This document shows positions 43,237-50,997 of a DNA stretch of 55,793 bases, in pieces. The notes under the pieces were generated by a model, which ran no database searches, was not told the origin of the DNA, and worked only from the letters and a program-made list of their open reading frames with translations. Location: the NCBI GenBank assembly GCA_038751255.1, contig JBCDGN010000011.1, forward strand, positions 1 through 55,793, given 5' to 3'. Origin of the DNA: JANSYP01 sp038751255. GTDB taxonomy: Bacteria > Pseudomonadota > Alphaproteobacteria > Rhodobacterales > Rhodobacteraceae. Both the position numbers and the translations under genes were made by a program. How positions within the stretch are numbered: the first letter of the stretch is position 1; each line of letters opens with the position of its first letter.

Positions 43237-45318
43237 CTAGACTTCGATGTCGGGGATTCCAGCTGCGTCGAGAATGCTCAGAAAGGCCTCGCCAAAGCGT
43301 TCCGTTCGTTGCGGACCCATACCTGGAAGCTGTGCCATCGCCTCTGCTGTGGCCGGGCGCTTCTCGGCCAAAAGGCGCAGTGCCGACGGGCTGCATGAGA
43401 GGGGTTTCAAAGTACCGCATGTCCCGCGCGCAAGGGATTTTTGTGCATCAACAAGCGCATCGTAGATCGGACCCGCGGACCCGAGCGCAAGTTTGCGCCG
43501 CTGGGGATGCTGGTTTGGCGGCGGCGTGCCAAGGATCACTTCAAGGAACACCGCGCCGTAGCGGTCGAGTTTCTTTGCCCCAACGCCGTTTATATTGGCC
43601 ATCGCATCAAGGGTGGCAGGCCGGGTTTCGGCCATCTCGATCAGGGTCTTATCGGGGAAAATAACATAGGCAGGAACCGATTGCGCCTCTGCCAGCGCCC
43701 GGCGCTTGGCCTTGAGTGCAGACAGCAGCGGAGCATCCTCGTCATTGATCAGAGCTTTCGCCGTAGGACGCCGGGCGGAGACGTTGACCGTATCGCGCCG
43801 TAACACTACAGAGGATTCCCCCTTCAGGACCGGTCGCGCAGCGTCGGTGATGACAAGCGCCCCGTGACGTTCGGCCTCCGGGCGGATGAGATCTTGCCCC
43901 ATCATCTGACGAAATATCCCTTGCCAAGTATCGCGCGACAGATCGCGGCCTACGCCGAAAGTGGGCAGCCGGTCATGCCCTCGCTGAGAAACCTTGTCTG
44001 TGGATTTGCCCATGAGGATATCGATCAGATGACCGGCGCCAAAGCTTTGACCGGTGCGCAGCACGGCTGAAAGCGCCTTTTGAACAGCCTCCGTGCCGTC
44101 GAACACCTCGGGCGGCGTGTCGCAGAGATCGCAATACCCGCAAGGGCTGGTTTCTTCTCCAAAGTACCCCAGTAAGGTTTGGCGGCGGCAGTGATGCGCC
44201 TCGGCCAGACCCAAAAGCGCGTTTAGCCGTCCGTGATCGGCTGTTTTGCGTTCTGCCGGTGCGGCGCTTTCATCGACTTGCGCGCGGCGCAAGCGAATGT
44301 CCTCTGCCCCGAAAAGCGTCAGCGTTTCCGCCGGCGCCCCATCACGCCCGGCGCGCCCGATCTCTTGGTAATAGGCCTCGATTGACTTTGGCAGATCGGC
44401 ATGTGCCACCCAGCGGATATCAGGTTTGTCGACGCCCATTCCAAAAGCCACCGTCGCCACGACAATCAAGCCGTCCTCGCGCTGAAAGCGGGTTTCCACC
44501 GCGCGCCGTGTCTCTGCATCGAGCCCACCGTGATAGGCGCAGGCTGTGTGACCATCGTCCCTAAGCGCTTTGGCGAGGCTTTCGGTTTTCGCGCGCGTGC
44601 CGCAATAGACAATGCCGGACCGCCCCCGACGCGCGGCTGCATAGCTGAGGATTTGTGCGCGGGGACGGTCCTTGGCTGCGAAAGCCAAGTGAATGTTCGG
44701 CCTATCAAAGCCGCGCAGGAAGATCTGGGGGCTTTGGCCGCCAAAGAGCCGCGCGACGATCTCGGCCCGGGTTTCAGCGTCCGCAGTGGCTGTAAATGCA
44801 GCCAACGGCACTTTGAGTATGTCACGAAGAGCGCCGATCCGCAGATAGTCCGGGCGGAAATCATGACCCCATTGACTGACACAATGCGCTTCATCAACGG
44901 CGATCAGCGACACACCGATCCGGCGCAATAAAGACTGGGTCCCCGATGCGGCAAGCCGTTCGGGAGCCATGTAAAGGAGCTTCAACTCCTTCGCATCGAG
45001 TGCAGCGAACACTTCTTCGGTTTCGATCTCGGTATTGCCAGAGGTGAGCGCCCCGGCGGCGACACCCGTTTCGCGCAGCGCTCGCACCTGGTCGCGCATC
45101 AGCGCAATCAACGGAGAGATGACGACGGTGACCCCGGACCGACACAGCGCCGGAAGCTGGTAGCAGAGCGATTTTCCTCCGCCGGTGGGCATGATCGCAA
45201 GCGTGTCACGGCCTGCGCTAACAGCAGCAACAATCTCTGCCTGGCCGGGGCGAAACTCTGAAAAGCCAAATACAGAGGCCAGAAGGCTCTCTGCCGCATT
45301 GAGGGATCCGTCGGGCAT
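43237..45318 (-). CDS. recQ: ATP-dependent DNA helicase RecQ
   Basis: RecQ unwinds DNA 3' to 5' in recombination and replication-fork repair. I prefer the ATG at 45318 (693 residues); a GTG at 45360 would add 14. Motif I is MPTGGGKSLCYQLPAL, motif II VDEAHCVSQWGHDFRP, and the aromatic loop follows. Motif VI is HADLPKSIEAYYQEIGRAGRDG. The zinc site has Cys in HHCRRQTLLGYFGEETSPCGYCDLC. An RQC domain and two HRDC domains follow, one at about 520-600 (DAMANINGVGAKKLDRYG) and a second, less conserved, at about 615-690 (AEAMAQLPGMGPQRTERFG). Confidence 0.95.
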   Translation of the reverse strand: MPDGSLNAAESLLASVFGFSEFRPGQAEIVAAVSAGRDTLAIMPTGGGKSLCYQLPALCRSGVTVVISPLIALMRDQVRALRETGVAAGALTSGNTEIETEEVFAALDAKELKLLYMAPERLAASGTQSLLRRIGVSLIAVDEAHCVSQWGHDFRPDYLRIGALRDILKVPLAAFTATADAETRAEIVARLFGGQSPQIFLRGFDRPNIHLAFAAKDRPRAQILSYAAARRGRSGIVYCGTRAKTESLAKALRDDGHTACAYHGGLDAETRRAVETRFQREDGLIVVATVAFGMGVDKPDIRWVAHADLPKSIEAYYQEIGRAGRDGAPAETLTLFGAEDIRLRRAQVDESAAPAERKTADHGRLNALLGLAEAHHCRRQTLLGYFGEETSPCGYCDLCDTPPEVFDGTEAVQKALSAVLRTGQSFGAGHLIDILMGKSTDKVSQRGHDRLPTFGVGRDLSRDTWQGIFRQMMGQDLIRPEAERHGALVITDAARPVLKGESSVVLRRDTVNVSARRPTAKALINDEDAPLLSALKAKRRALAEAQSVPAYVIFPDKTLIEMAETRPATLDAMANINGVGAKKLDRYGAVFLEVILGTPPPNQHPQRRKLALGSAGPIYDALVDAQKSLARGTCGTLKPLSCSPSALRLLAEKRPATAEAMAQLPGMGPQRTERFGEAFLSILDAAGIPDIEV

Positions 45319-45382
45319 AGACCTGCGTCGATTTTCTCTGCTCGTTTGCGGCAGACTCACACAGGTTGCCGTTCAGAACAAG

Positions 45383-46282
45383 CTAAGCGGTGCCAGTCTG
45401 ATTGAGAAAATGCGCTACCAGTTGTTGCACGGCGCCTTTGCCGACACGCGGCGCGCTGTTTGCCAAGTGTTTTATGGCAATGAGCATGGCGAGTAGCGGC
45501 AACTGCGCCTGAGCTTCGTCGCTCAAAGACCCGCCCGCGTCGCGGTAGCCTTGGCAAAGCACCGCTTCTTGCGTGGCCCAGTCACCGCTCTCAGCGTAAG
45601 GGAGCATGGAGGTCGCCAAATCCATGGCGCGGTGTCCGACTCCGCACTGATCGAAATTGGTCAGGTAGAGCTGATGATCTTGGCGCAACAGGTTCTCGGG
45701 CAGAACCGCGCCGTGGATTATTCCCGGCGTCATAGCTGTAAGAGTGTTGAGCTGATCAGCGGCGCTGTTCAGTGCCGTTTCAATCTGCTTGCGCATCTCT
45801 TCATCTGTTGCGGAAAGCTCTCTATAGAGCGCCGGGTTCACCAGTTCCCGAAGATCCAACTGTGGCAGGTCGAGCTCTTCGGGTGCAACTGTATCCGCCG
45901 TGAGATGAAGGTCAGCGATCAAAGCGCCGAGAGCTTCCATATCGGGGGCGTCTGTGAGGGGATCGGCGTCAAGCAATTGAGTGACAGAAGCGACCAAACC
46001 CGCATCTGTGACATAGATGAAGGTCGCATCGGTTGTGCGTAGCGGCCAGGGGCAAGCAAATCCGGTATCAGCGAGGCTCTCCATCAGCAAAAGCATGGAC
46101 CTTATCGCCGCGGCGTCGCGCCCTTCAGCAGGATGAAACCGTAAGATCCCTGGCGGGCCAGATGCAAAACGGAGCTCGAACTCCACCCCTTTGCCCCGTT
46201 TCAAGAGTTTGGGTGGTTCTGTCAGGGCACCCCATCTTTCGGCGGTGGTTTGAGCGGTTGAAAGCATCTTGTCTTCAGTCAT
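45383..46282 (-). CDS. Aminoglycoside-phosphotransferase/choline-kinase fold protein with altered catalytic residues
   Basis: A 299-residue protein of the APH kinase fold. The ATG at 46282 overlaps the arfB stop by 8 bp, so it is coupled to arfB; upstream codons are antisense or shared with arfB. The catalytic loop, HGDxxxxN in active members, reads HGAVLPENLL (His190, Ala192, Asn197), losing the Asp base. The metal-binding loop, usually xDFD or DxE, reads TNFDQ (Asn209, Asp211). The helical lobe keeps GHRAMDLATSML. Loss of the two catalytic acids suggests a pseudokinase or a very altered enzyme. Substrate unknown. Confidence 0.72.
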   Translation of the reverse strand: MTEDKMLSTAQTTAERWGALTEPPKLLKRGKGVEFELRFASGPPGILRFHPAEGRDAAAIRSMLLLMESLADTGFACPWPLRTTDATFIYVTDAGLVASVTQLLDADPLTDAPDMEALGALIADLHLTADTVAPEELDLPQLDLRELVNPALYRELSATDEEMRKQIETALNSAADQLNTLTAMTPGIIHGAVLPENLLRQDHQLYLTNFDQCGVGHRAMDLATSMLPYAESGDWATQEAVLCQGYRDAGGSLSDEAQAQLPLLAMLIAIKHLANSAPRVGKGAVQQLVAHFLNQTGTA

Positions 46283-46697
46283 CGCCGGTGATCTTTCCGC
46301 GCAGCGCTTTGACCGTCCCGCGGCGCGCCTTGGCGTCAAGCCGCCGCCGCTGGCTGCCATGGGTGGGTTTGGTGGCAATCCGCCGCTTGGGTTGGACCAA
46401 TGCGGCCCGAACAAGATCGGCCAACCGTTCGGCAGCGATTTCACGATTTCGGACCTGACTGCGCGTTTCTTCGGCGCGGATCAAGATGGCCCCGTCCGAG
46501 GTCCAACGCCGACCGGCCAAACGCTTGAGACGGGCTTTGACGACCGGTGACAGATGTGGGCTGCGCGCGGCTTCGAAGCGCAACTCAACAGCGGTGGAGG
46601 TCTTGTTGACATGCTGCCCACCCGGGCCCGAGGCGCGAGAAAAGCTCTCAGTCAGTTCCCAATCTGCCAGGTGAAGGTCGTCGGTGATCCGCAACAT
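46275..46697 (-). CDS. arfB: Alternative ribosome-rescue peptidyl-tRNA hydrolase ArfB (YaeJ)
   Basis: ArfB releases stalled ribosomes that carry no stop codon. The 140-residue protein has the GGQ catalytic loop in SRASGPGGQHVNKTSTAVELRF near residues 20-41, which cleaves peptidyl-tRNA. The C-terminal tail after residue 95 is basic (RRIATKPTHGSQRRRLDAK and following), and this tail fits into the empty mRNA channel. Length and layout are normal. It overlaps the kinase-fold gene downstream by 8 bp. Confidence 0.94.
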   Translation of the reverse strand: MLRITDDLHLADWELTESFSRASGPGGQHVNKTSTAVELRFEAARSPHLSPVVKARLKRLAGRRWTSDGAILIRAEETRSQVRNREIAAERLADLVRAALVQPKRRIATKPTHGSQRRRLDAKARRGTVKALRGKITGDD

Positions 46698-46961
46698 AAT
46701 TTAAAGACCTATACCGAGGTGAAACTTCTGAAAAGTGCTGCCCTGTTAACCATAGCTTCAGTGCGGCTTGATAGTCAGTCCAGGTCTGAAAGGCTGTTCA
46801 ATGCTGGTGCAAAAAGTATCGGCGTTCTTGGGTCGCAAAACTTGGCCCATGGGCTTCTTGCCCGCCCTGCTGCGGAAAACCTGCAGAGGGGCACTTGTTA
46901 AGAGTACTGCCCCGATCCTCCTCCAGAATCGGGGCATTTTTTTGCCTGAATCACGGTGGCG
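46698..46961 (+). ncRNA. Possible + strand small RNA or transcript ending at an orphan terminator
   Basis: The 264-bp gap lies between arfB and a minus-strand cytochrome gene. No gene is supported by sequence likeness, though short frames exist. A + strand terminator at 46908-46943 has no + strand gene before it. The true RNA would start somewhere in 46700-46890; I cannot find a clear promoter (a TTGATA lies at 46768-46773 with no good -10). The loop CCTCCTCC could pair with ribosome sites. Confidence 0.4.
46908..46943 (+). terminator. Rho-independent terminator on + strand with CCTCCTCC in loop
   Basis: TGCCCCGAT (46908-46916) pairs perfectly with its complement at 46928-46936. The 11-nt loop begins CCTCCTCC, and a run of seven T follows at 46937-46943. 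The T-run lies on +, so the terminator acts on + transcripts, though the nearest genes are on -. A GGGGCA at 46888-46893 could instead pair with the 5' arm. Confidence 0.85.
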
Positions 46962-48881
46962 TTACTGGTCTGGCGGGGGCTGTAAGGCTGCCTCAAAACT
47001 CTGAAGTACCGGATCGTTTGGATTGGCACGGGTGGCAGCGTCCCAGATGGCACGGGCCTGGTTTGATTGACCCTGCGCCAAGGCGAGCCGGATCGCCATG
47101 ACCCAAGCCTCAACCCGTTGGGGATCGCGGCTTGCGGCTTCTCCAAAGGCAGCTTGTGCGGCAGGAAAGTTCCGCATCGTCAGCGCAGCACCGCCGAGCA
47201 CCATATGTGTTTCGGGAAAATCAAGCTTCGCTGAAATCGCTTCGCGCCATTCGCCCATTGCGCTGGAAAGGGCTGTGCGATCCGCTTCGGCAAGCTGGCT
47301 TGGAGGCACATCCAAGAGATCGCGGGCCGCCGCGATGCGCACCGTACGCATCGGATCATCGGTCAATGGCAGCAGACGGGCCAGGCGTTCTGATAGGGGT
47401 GCGGCACGCTGCACTGGAATAGCAGCCACGCGCACCAGAGGATCGGGATCGTCAAGAAGTGGTGCTAAGCTTTCCGCCAGAGCGGGTGAGGTGACAGGCG
47501 CCAAGAGGTCAAGCGCGCTGGCACGCACGATGCCAGGGGTGCTTTCGTTGATCGCAAGGGCGGCCAAGGCAGCGGCCTCTACCTCTGGACGGGCGCGGCC
47601 CGCCGCAAGCATCCGTCCATAGTGAGGCGGGTCGCGTTCGGGTGCGCCAAAACGTTGGACGAGTTCATCGGCGGCCCATGCAGCGGTTTGGTCTTGATGA
47701 CAATCGGTACAGGCATTTGGCGCGCCTGTTTCGGCTGCTAGATCGGGCCGCGGAATGCGGAAACTGTGGTCGCGCCGTCCGTCATTGCCCATATAGACAC
47801 GTTCAATCATGTGACAGCTTTTGCACTGGGCGCCATCGCTGTCCGCAGGATGGAAGTGATGGCTTTGATCGTCATAAAGCCCCCAGGCTGTGAGAAACCG
47901 GGTATCGCCTTCGGGAGCATGACAAGAGGTGCAGACAGCGTTGCCCTCTGCCTTTCGCTCTGCGCTGTGGGGATTGTGGCAATCGGTACAAATCACGCCG
48001 GCTTGGTGCATTTTCGACTGGAGGAATGAGCCGAGCACATAAACTTCCTCGAGGATCTGGCCATCGCTGTGATAGAGCCCCGGCCGCAGGGTCGAGAGCC
48101 GGTAACTGTCACGATAGGGTGTGCCTGGCAGGGGTGAGGCATCCCCAAAAGGCTCGCGCCGAGAATGGCAGCCACCGCACCCATCGATCTGCGCCTCAGG
48201 TCCTCGCGTGTAGTCCAATGTGAAACCGGTTGGCGAAAGTTCCGGATCGGTGATTTTTTGACCCGCCGCCCAATCCAGATGTGCCGCCCCAGGTCCATGG
48301 CAAGCTTCGCACCCCACACCGATCTCAACCTGAGTAGAGCGATACAGATCTTCGCGGGGGTCATAGGCTTTTTCATAGCCCGTCGCGTGGCATTCCGCGC
48401 AACGGGCGTTCCAGTTCTTGTAAGGCCCCGTCCAATGAAGCGCGTCATCAGGTGTCAAAAGCTGATCGGGGTAGAGGTGGAACCAGCCGCCTTTTTCAGT
48501 ATCCCAAACCACATCGAAGCTCTGCAAGCGTCCCGGTTCGGTCTCAATGAGGTATTGCTGCAGCGGTGCGACGCCCACCACCGAATGCACTGGGTAATCG
48601 GTGATCCTCCCACCTGGTTCGGTGACAGACACGCGGTAACCATCCTCTGTGCTGAAATGGGCGGTGAGCCCGGCCCCTTCAAACACTGTGCCGTCGAAGT
48701 CAGCAAAGACAGTCTCTTCGGTTGGCTCGGTCCAAGCACCGGCATGATGTGAGCTTTGCCAGGCCGTGGTTTGATCGGCATGGCAAGGCGCGCACGCGGT
48801 GGAGCCTACATAGTGTGGGAGTTCCTGGGCCGTTGCGCTGCCCGCAAAAAGCGATATCGCAAGAGCCCAGGCTGATCTCAT
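46962..48881 (-). CDS. Secreted octaheme c-type cytochrome with C-terminal repeat domain
   Basis: A 639-residue periplasmic protein with a signal peptide (RSAWALAISLFAGSATAQE). Eight CXXCH heme sites are visible in order: CAPCH, CAECH, CEACH, CGGCH, CTDCH, CTSCH, CKSCH, CTDCH, all in about the first 400 residues. The last 230 residues are helical, HEAT/TPR-like repeats, with alanine-rich helices. The start at 48881 (ATGA overlap with the upstream hydrolase) was chosen over 48917, because it gives a clean signal peptide. It resembles the doubled-CXXCH multiheme proteins that move electrons to unknown acceptors. The electron partner is not clear. Export needs the c-type maturation system, which is not in the window. 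Confidence 0.87.
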   Translation of the reverse strand: MRSAWALAISLFAGSATAQELPHYVGSTACAPCHADQTTAWQSSHHAGAWTEPTEETVFADFDGTVFEGAGLTAHFSTEDGYRVSVTEPGGRITDYPVHSVVGVAPLQQYLIETEPGRLQSFDVVWDTEKGGWFHLYPDQLLTPDDALHWTGPYKNWNARCAECHATGYEKAYDPREDLYRSTQVEIGVGCEACHGPGAAHLDWAAGQKITDPELSPTGFTLDYTRGPEAQIDGCGGCHSRREPFGDASPLPGTPYRDSYRLSTLRPGLYHSDGQILEEVYVLGSFLQSKMHQAGVICTDCHNPHSAERKAEGNAVCTSCHAPEGDTRFLTAWGLYDDQSHHFHPADSDGAQCKSCHMIERVYMGNDGRRDHSFRIPRPDLAAETGAPNACTDCHQDQTAAWAADELVQRFGAPERDPPHYGRMLAAGRARPEVEAAALAALAINESTPGIVRASALDLLAPVTSPALAESLAPLLDDPDPLVRVAAIPVQRAAPLSERLARLLPLTDDPMRTVRIAAARDLLDVPPSQLAEADRTALSSAMGEWREAISAKLDFPETHMVLGGAALTMRNFPAAQAAFGEAASRDPQRVEAWVMAIRLALAQGQSNQARAIWDAATRANPNDPVLQSFEAALQPPPDQ

Positions 48882-49879
48882 GCGGCGCGGCGCGCGTCTG
48901 TCAGAGATGGCAACCACTTCATGATCGCGTCGGCCGCCTCTGTCCAGCAGGGCTCTGACATCAGCATATGGCCGCCACCTTCCACCATCACTGGCGTTGT
49001 GCCGTAATAGATCCCGGTCAACATCACATCGAGCCAGGGCACAAAACGGTCCTTGGTGCCACCGATCACAAGCACGTCGCTGCGGGGCCCGGGGAATGGA
49101 GCAAAGGGCAGAAGACCTGAGGCCTGCGCCATGGCTTTAAAGGACTCGTCGCGAAGGTTTGCGGCCATCTCCGCATAATCGGTATCGCTAATCCCAGAGG
49201 GGAAGAGCGCGTGCCGTAGGATCGTCTGATTGGTCCCGCGCAGTCCGAGCAGGCTGAAATCTGCCAGTGTTTGCCAGAGATCGGGATCGGTAAAAGCCAT
49301 TTCCATCGAGGCACGCCAGAGCCCGTAGGGCGGTGCCGAGCATAACAAGATCGTGCCAACGGGACTTTCTCCGCGGCGCATCAGATTTTGCGCAACAGCC
49401 CCGCCGAGCGAATGGCATATGGCCACAGTTGGGCGACCGATCCGCGCGAGCGCCTCGGCTAAAGCATCGGTGTAGTCGCTGATCCCCGGACCATCGAAGA
49501 GTGAGATCCCCGGCGTCGATTTCAACAGAAGGTCCAAGGCGCGTTCGGGATCGCCTTGATGGAACGCGATGGAAAGCGCGCGGTCGACCACGCTAGGATC
49601 GCTTGCAATGCTTGGTCCGCCTTGCCGTCCTGGCAGCGTCAGCGTCCAGCACCGATAGCCTGCGCGGGTAAAAGACTGCAGCCACTCTGGCGACCACATC
49701 CAACCACCCGACGACATACCATGGAGAAACAGCAGATCGGTTTTTCGCGCTGGACCTGCGCTGGGCGGATGTTCAGCCATCGCCCATCCTTGATGGGCAT
49801 CGATATCGACCTCATAGGCTTCACCTGGCGCCATGCGGGTGACTTTGGGGGTCGGGTCGCTGTCTGAGGTTTCGCTCAT
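48878..49879 (-). CDS. Alpha/beta hydrolase
   Basis: A 333-residue alpha/beta-hydrolase. The nucleophile Ser lies in CHSLGGA (GxSxG variant with Cys-His before it). The oxyanion loop is LHGMSSGGWMW near residues 53-63, and a catalytic His in EGGGHMLM with Asp in GTKDRFVP are in place. There is no signal peptide. The substrate is unknown; esters or lactones are most likely. The stop overlaps the cytochrome start, so the two are co-translated, which is unusual for a cytoplasmic hydrolase and an exported heme protein. Confidence 0.86.
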   Translation of the reverse strand: MSETSDSDPTPKVTRMAPGEAYEVDIDAHQGWAMAEHPPSAGPARKTDLLFLHGMSSGGWMWSPEWLQSFTRAGYRCWTLTLPGRQGGPSIASDPSVVDRALSIAFHQGDPERALDLLLKSTPGISLFDGPGISDYTDALAEALARIGRPTVAICHSLGGAVAQNLMRRGESPVGTILLCSAPPYGLWRASMEMAFTDPDLWQTLADFSLLGLRGTNQTILRHALFPSGISDTDYAEMAANLRDESFKAMAQASGLLPFAPFPGPRSDVLVIGGTKDRFVPWLDVMLTGIYYGTTPVMVEGGGHMLMSEPCWTEAADAIMKWLPSLTDARRAA

Positions 49880-49960
49880 GCGGGGTTTGCTCCGAACAAT
49901 CGTGGCCTCCCTGGCTTTGGCATATATCAGATCAAACCAGGCCGCGCCGCGACCCGTTGG

Positions 49961-50923
49961 TCATTTTGTGCCGCCGGTCCAGATGCGGTTCCAGTCATTG
50001 GCCATATCAACGATCACCCAGCCTTTGCCGGGTCCTTCGTCCAAACCCTGGACGAGCCGGCCAACATGACTGTCGCGATCATAGGCATATTCACGCTCCG
50101 CATCGGTGTGATGCACCAAAACGCCAAGCCGGGGCCCTTCGCCAGAGGTGGTCCAATCGATCATCGCGAAATCCCCATCGGAATTGCCCACAGCCATCAG
50201 CGGGCGCGTGCCGATGATCCGGTCGATGGCGATCGGTTTGCCCTCTTTGTCGTCGAGAAAAACCAGATCCGGCGCTTTGACGATCTCTGGTCCATCTGCG
50301 CCGTCACTCAGTTCGGTCTTTGCAAGAGAGCCGATGATCTGCCGTGGAGGGATGCCGTAGGCGTCCTCTGTAAAGGCGCGCATGAAATGGATGCCACCCC
50401 CCGAAACGATATAGGTGGTGAAGCCTTCGTCCCGCAGGTAGCGCAACAACTCCACCATCGGCTGATAGGTCATGGCGTCATAGGAAAGCCCGGTCTCGGG
50501 ATGGGTCGCAGTGTCGAGCCAGCAAGTCACATCGGCCTGGAAATCGTCGACGCTCATGCCCGAATGGGTGGCGCCCACAACCTCTAAAAGCCCATCTTCT
50601 CCTTCGGCACCGACGCCGGCCAAATCTCCTGCAGCGGCGGCTTTGAGGGCAGGTGTGGTCAGTGTCGCAGGGTCAAGATCCGCCGCGCGGTCCATTGCGT
50701 AGAGGAACTGAAAGTAGATCGGCTGTTCCGACCAAAGCGTGCCGTCATTGTCGAAGACCGCGATCCGATGGGAAACGGGAACGAAGGTGTCCAAACTGGG
50801 ATCGGTGACGTCGTCGACGAAGCCGATGATCCGGTCCTTGTTTTCGGTGTCGTTCCAAGATGGCAGTGGATCCGCGAAAACCGGCGCGGCTGCGAAAATC
50901 AAGCAAAACAGAAAGCTGCGCAT
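49961..50923 (-). CDS. Secreted HAD-superfamily phosphatase
   Basis: A 320-residue protein with a signal peptide (FLFCLIFAAAPVFA). The HAD motif I is AVFDNDGTLW (Asp-x-Asp near residues 58-60). Motif II has the Ser in YIVSGGG, motif III the Lys in FLDDKEGKP, and motif IV is AVGNSDGDFAM. It is probably a periplasmic phosphatase. It follows a secreted sulfatase gene by 74 bp, on the same strand, so both may belong to one system for releasing phosphate and sulfate from organic compounds. The substrate is not known. Confidence 0.87.
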   Translation of the reverse strand: MRSFLFCLIFAAAPVFADPLPSWNDTENKDRIIGFVDDVTDPSLDTFVPVSHRIAVFDNDGTLWSEQPIYFQFLYAMDRAADLDPATLTTPALKAAAAGDLAGVGAEGEDGLLEVVGATHSGMSVDDFQADVTCWLDTATHPETGLSYDAMTYQPMVELLRYLRDEGFTTYIVSGGGIHFMRAFTEDAYGIPPRQIIGSLAKTELSDGADGPEIVKAPDLVFLDDKEGKPIAIDRIIGTRPLMAVGNSDGDFAMIDWTTSGEGPRLGVLVHHTDAEREYAYDRDSHVGRLVQGLDEGPGKGWVIVDMANDWNRIWTGGTK

Positions 50924-50997
50924 GGCAAAAGCCTCCTTAGCAATGCGGAAAATGGTGCCCCGGCCAACAGGTCGCTGGCCGGGAGACGAGGCGTTTC

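Noticed and set aside
46888..46943. Attenuator (antiterminator/terminator switch) at 46.9 kb
   Set aside because: There is no + strand gene downstream to control; the next gene is on the minus strand. Kept only as a possible RNA fold.
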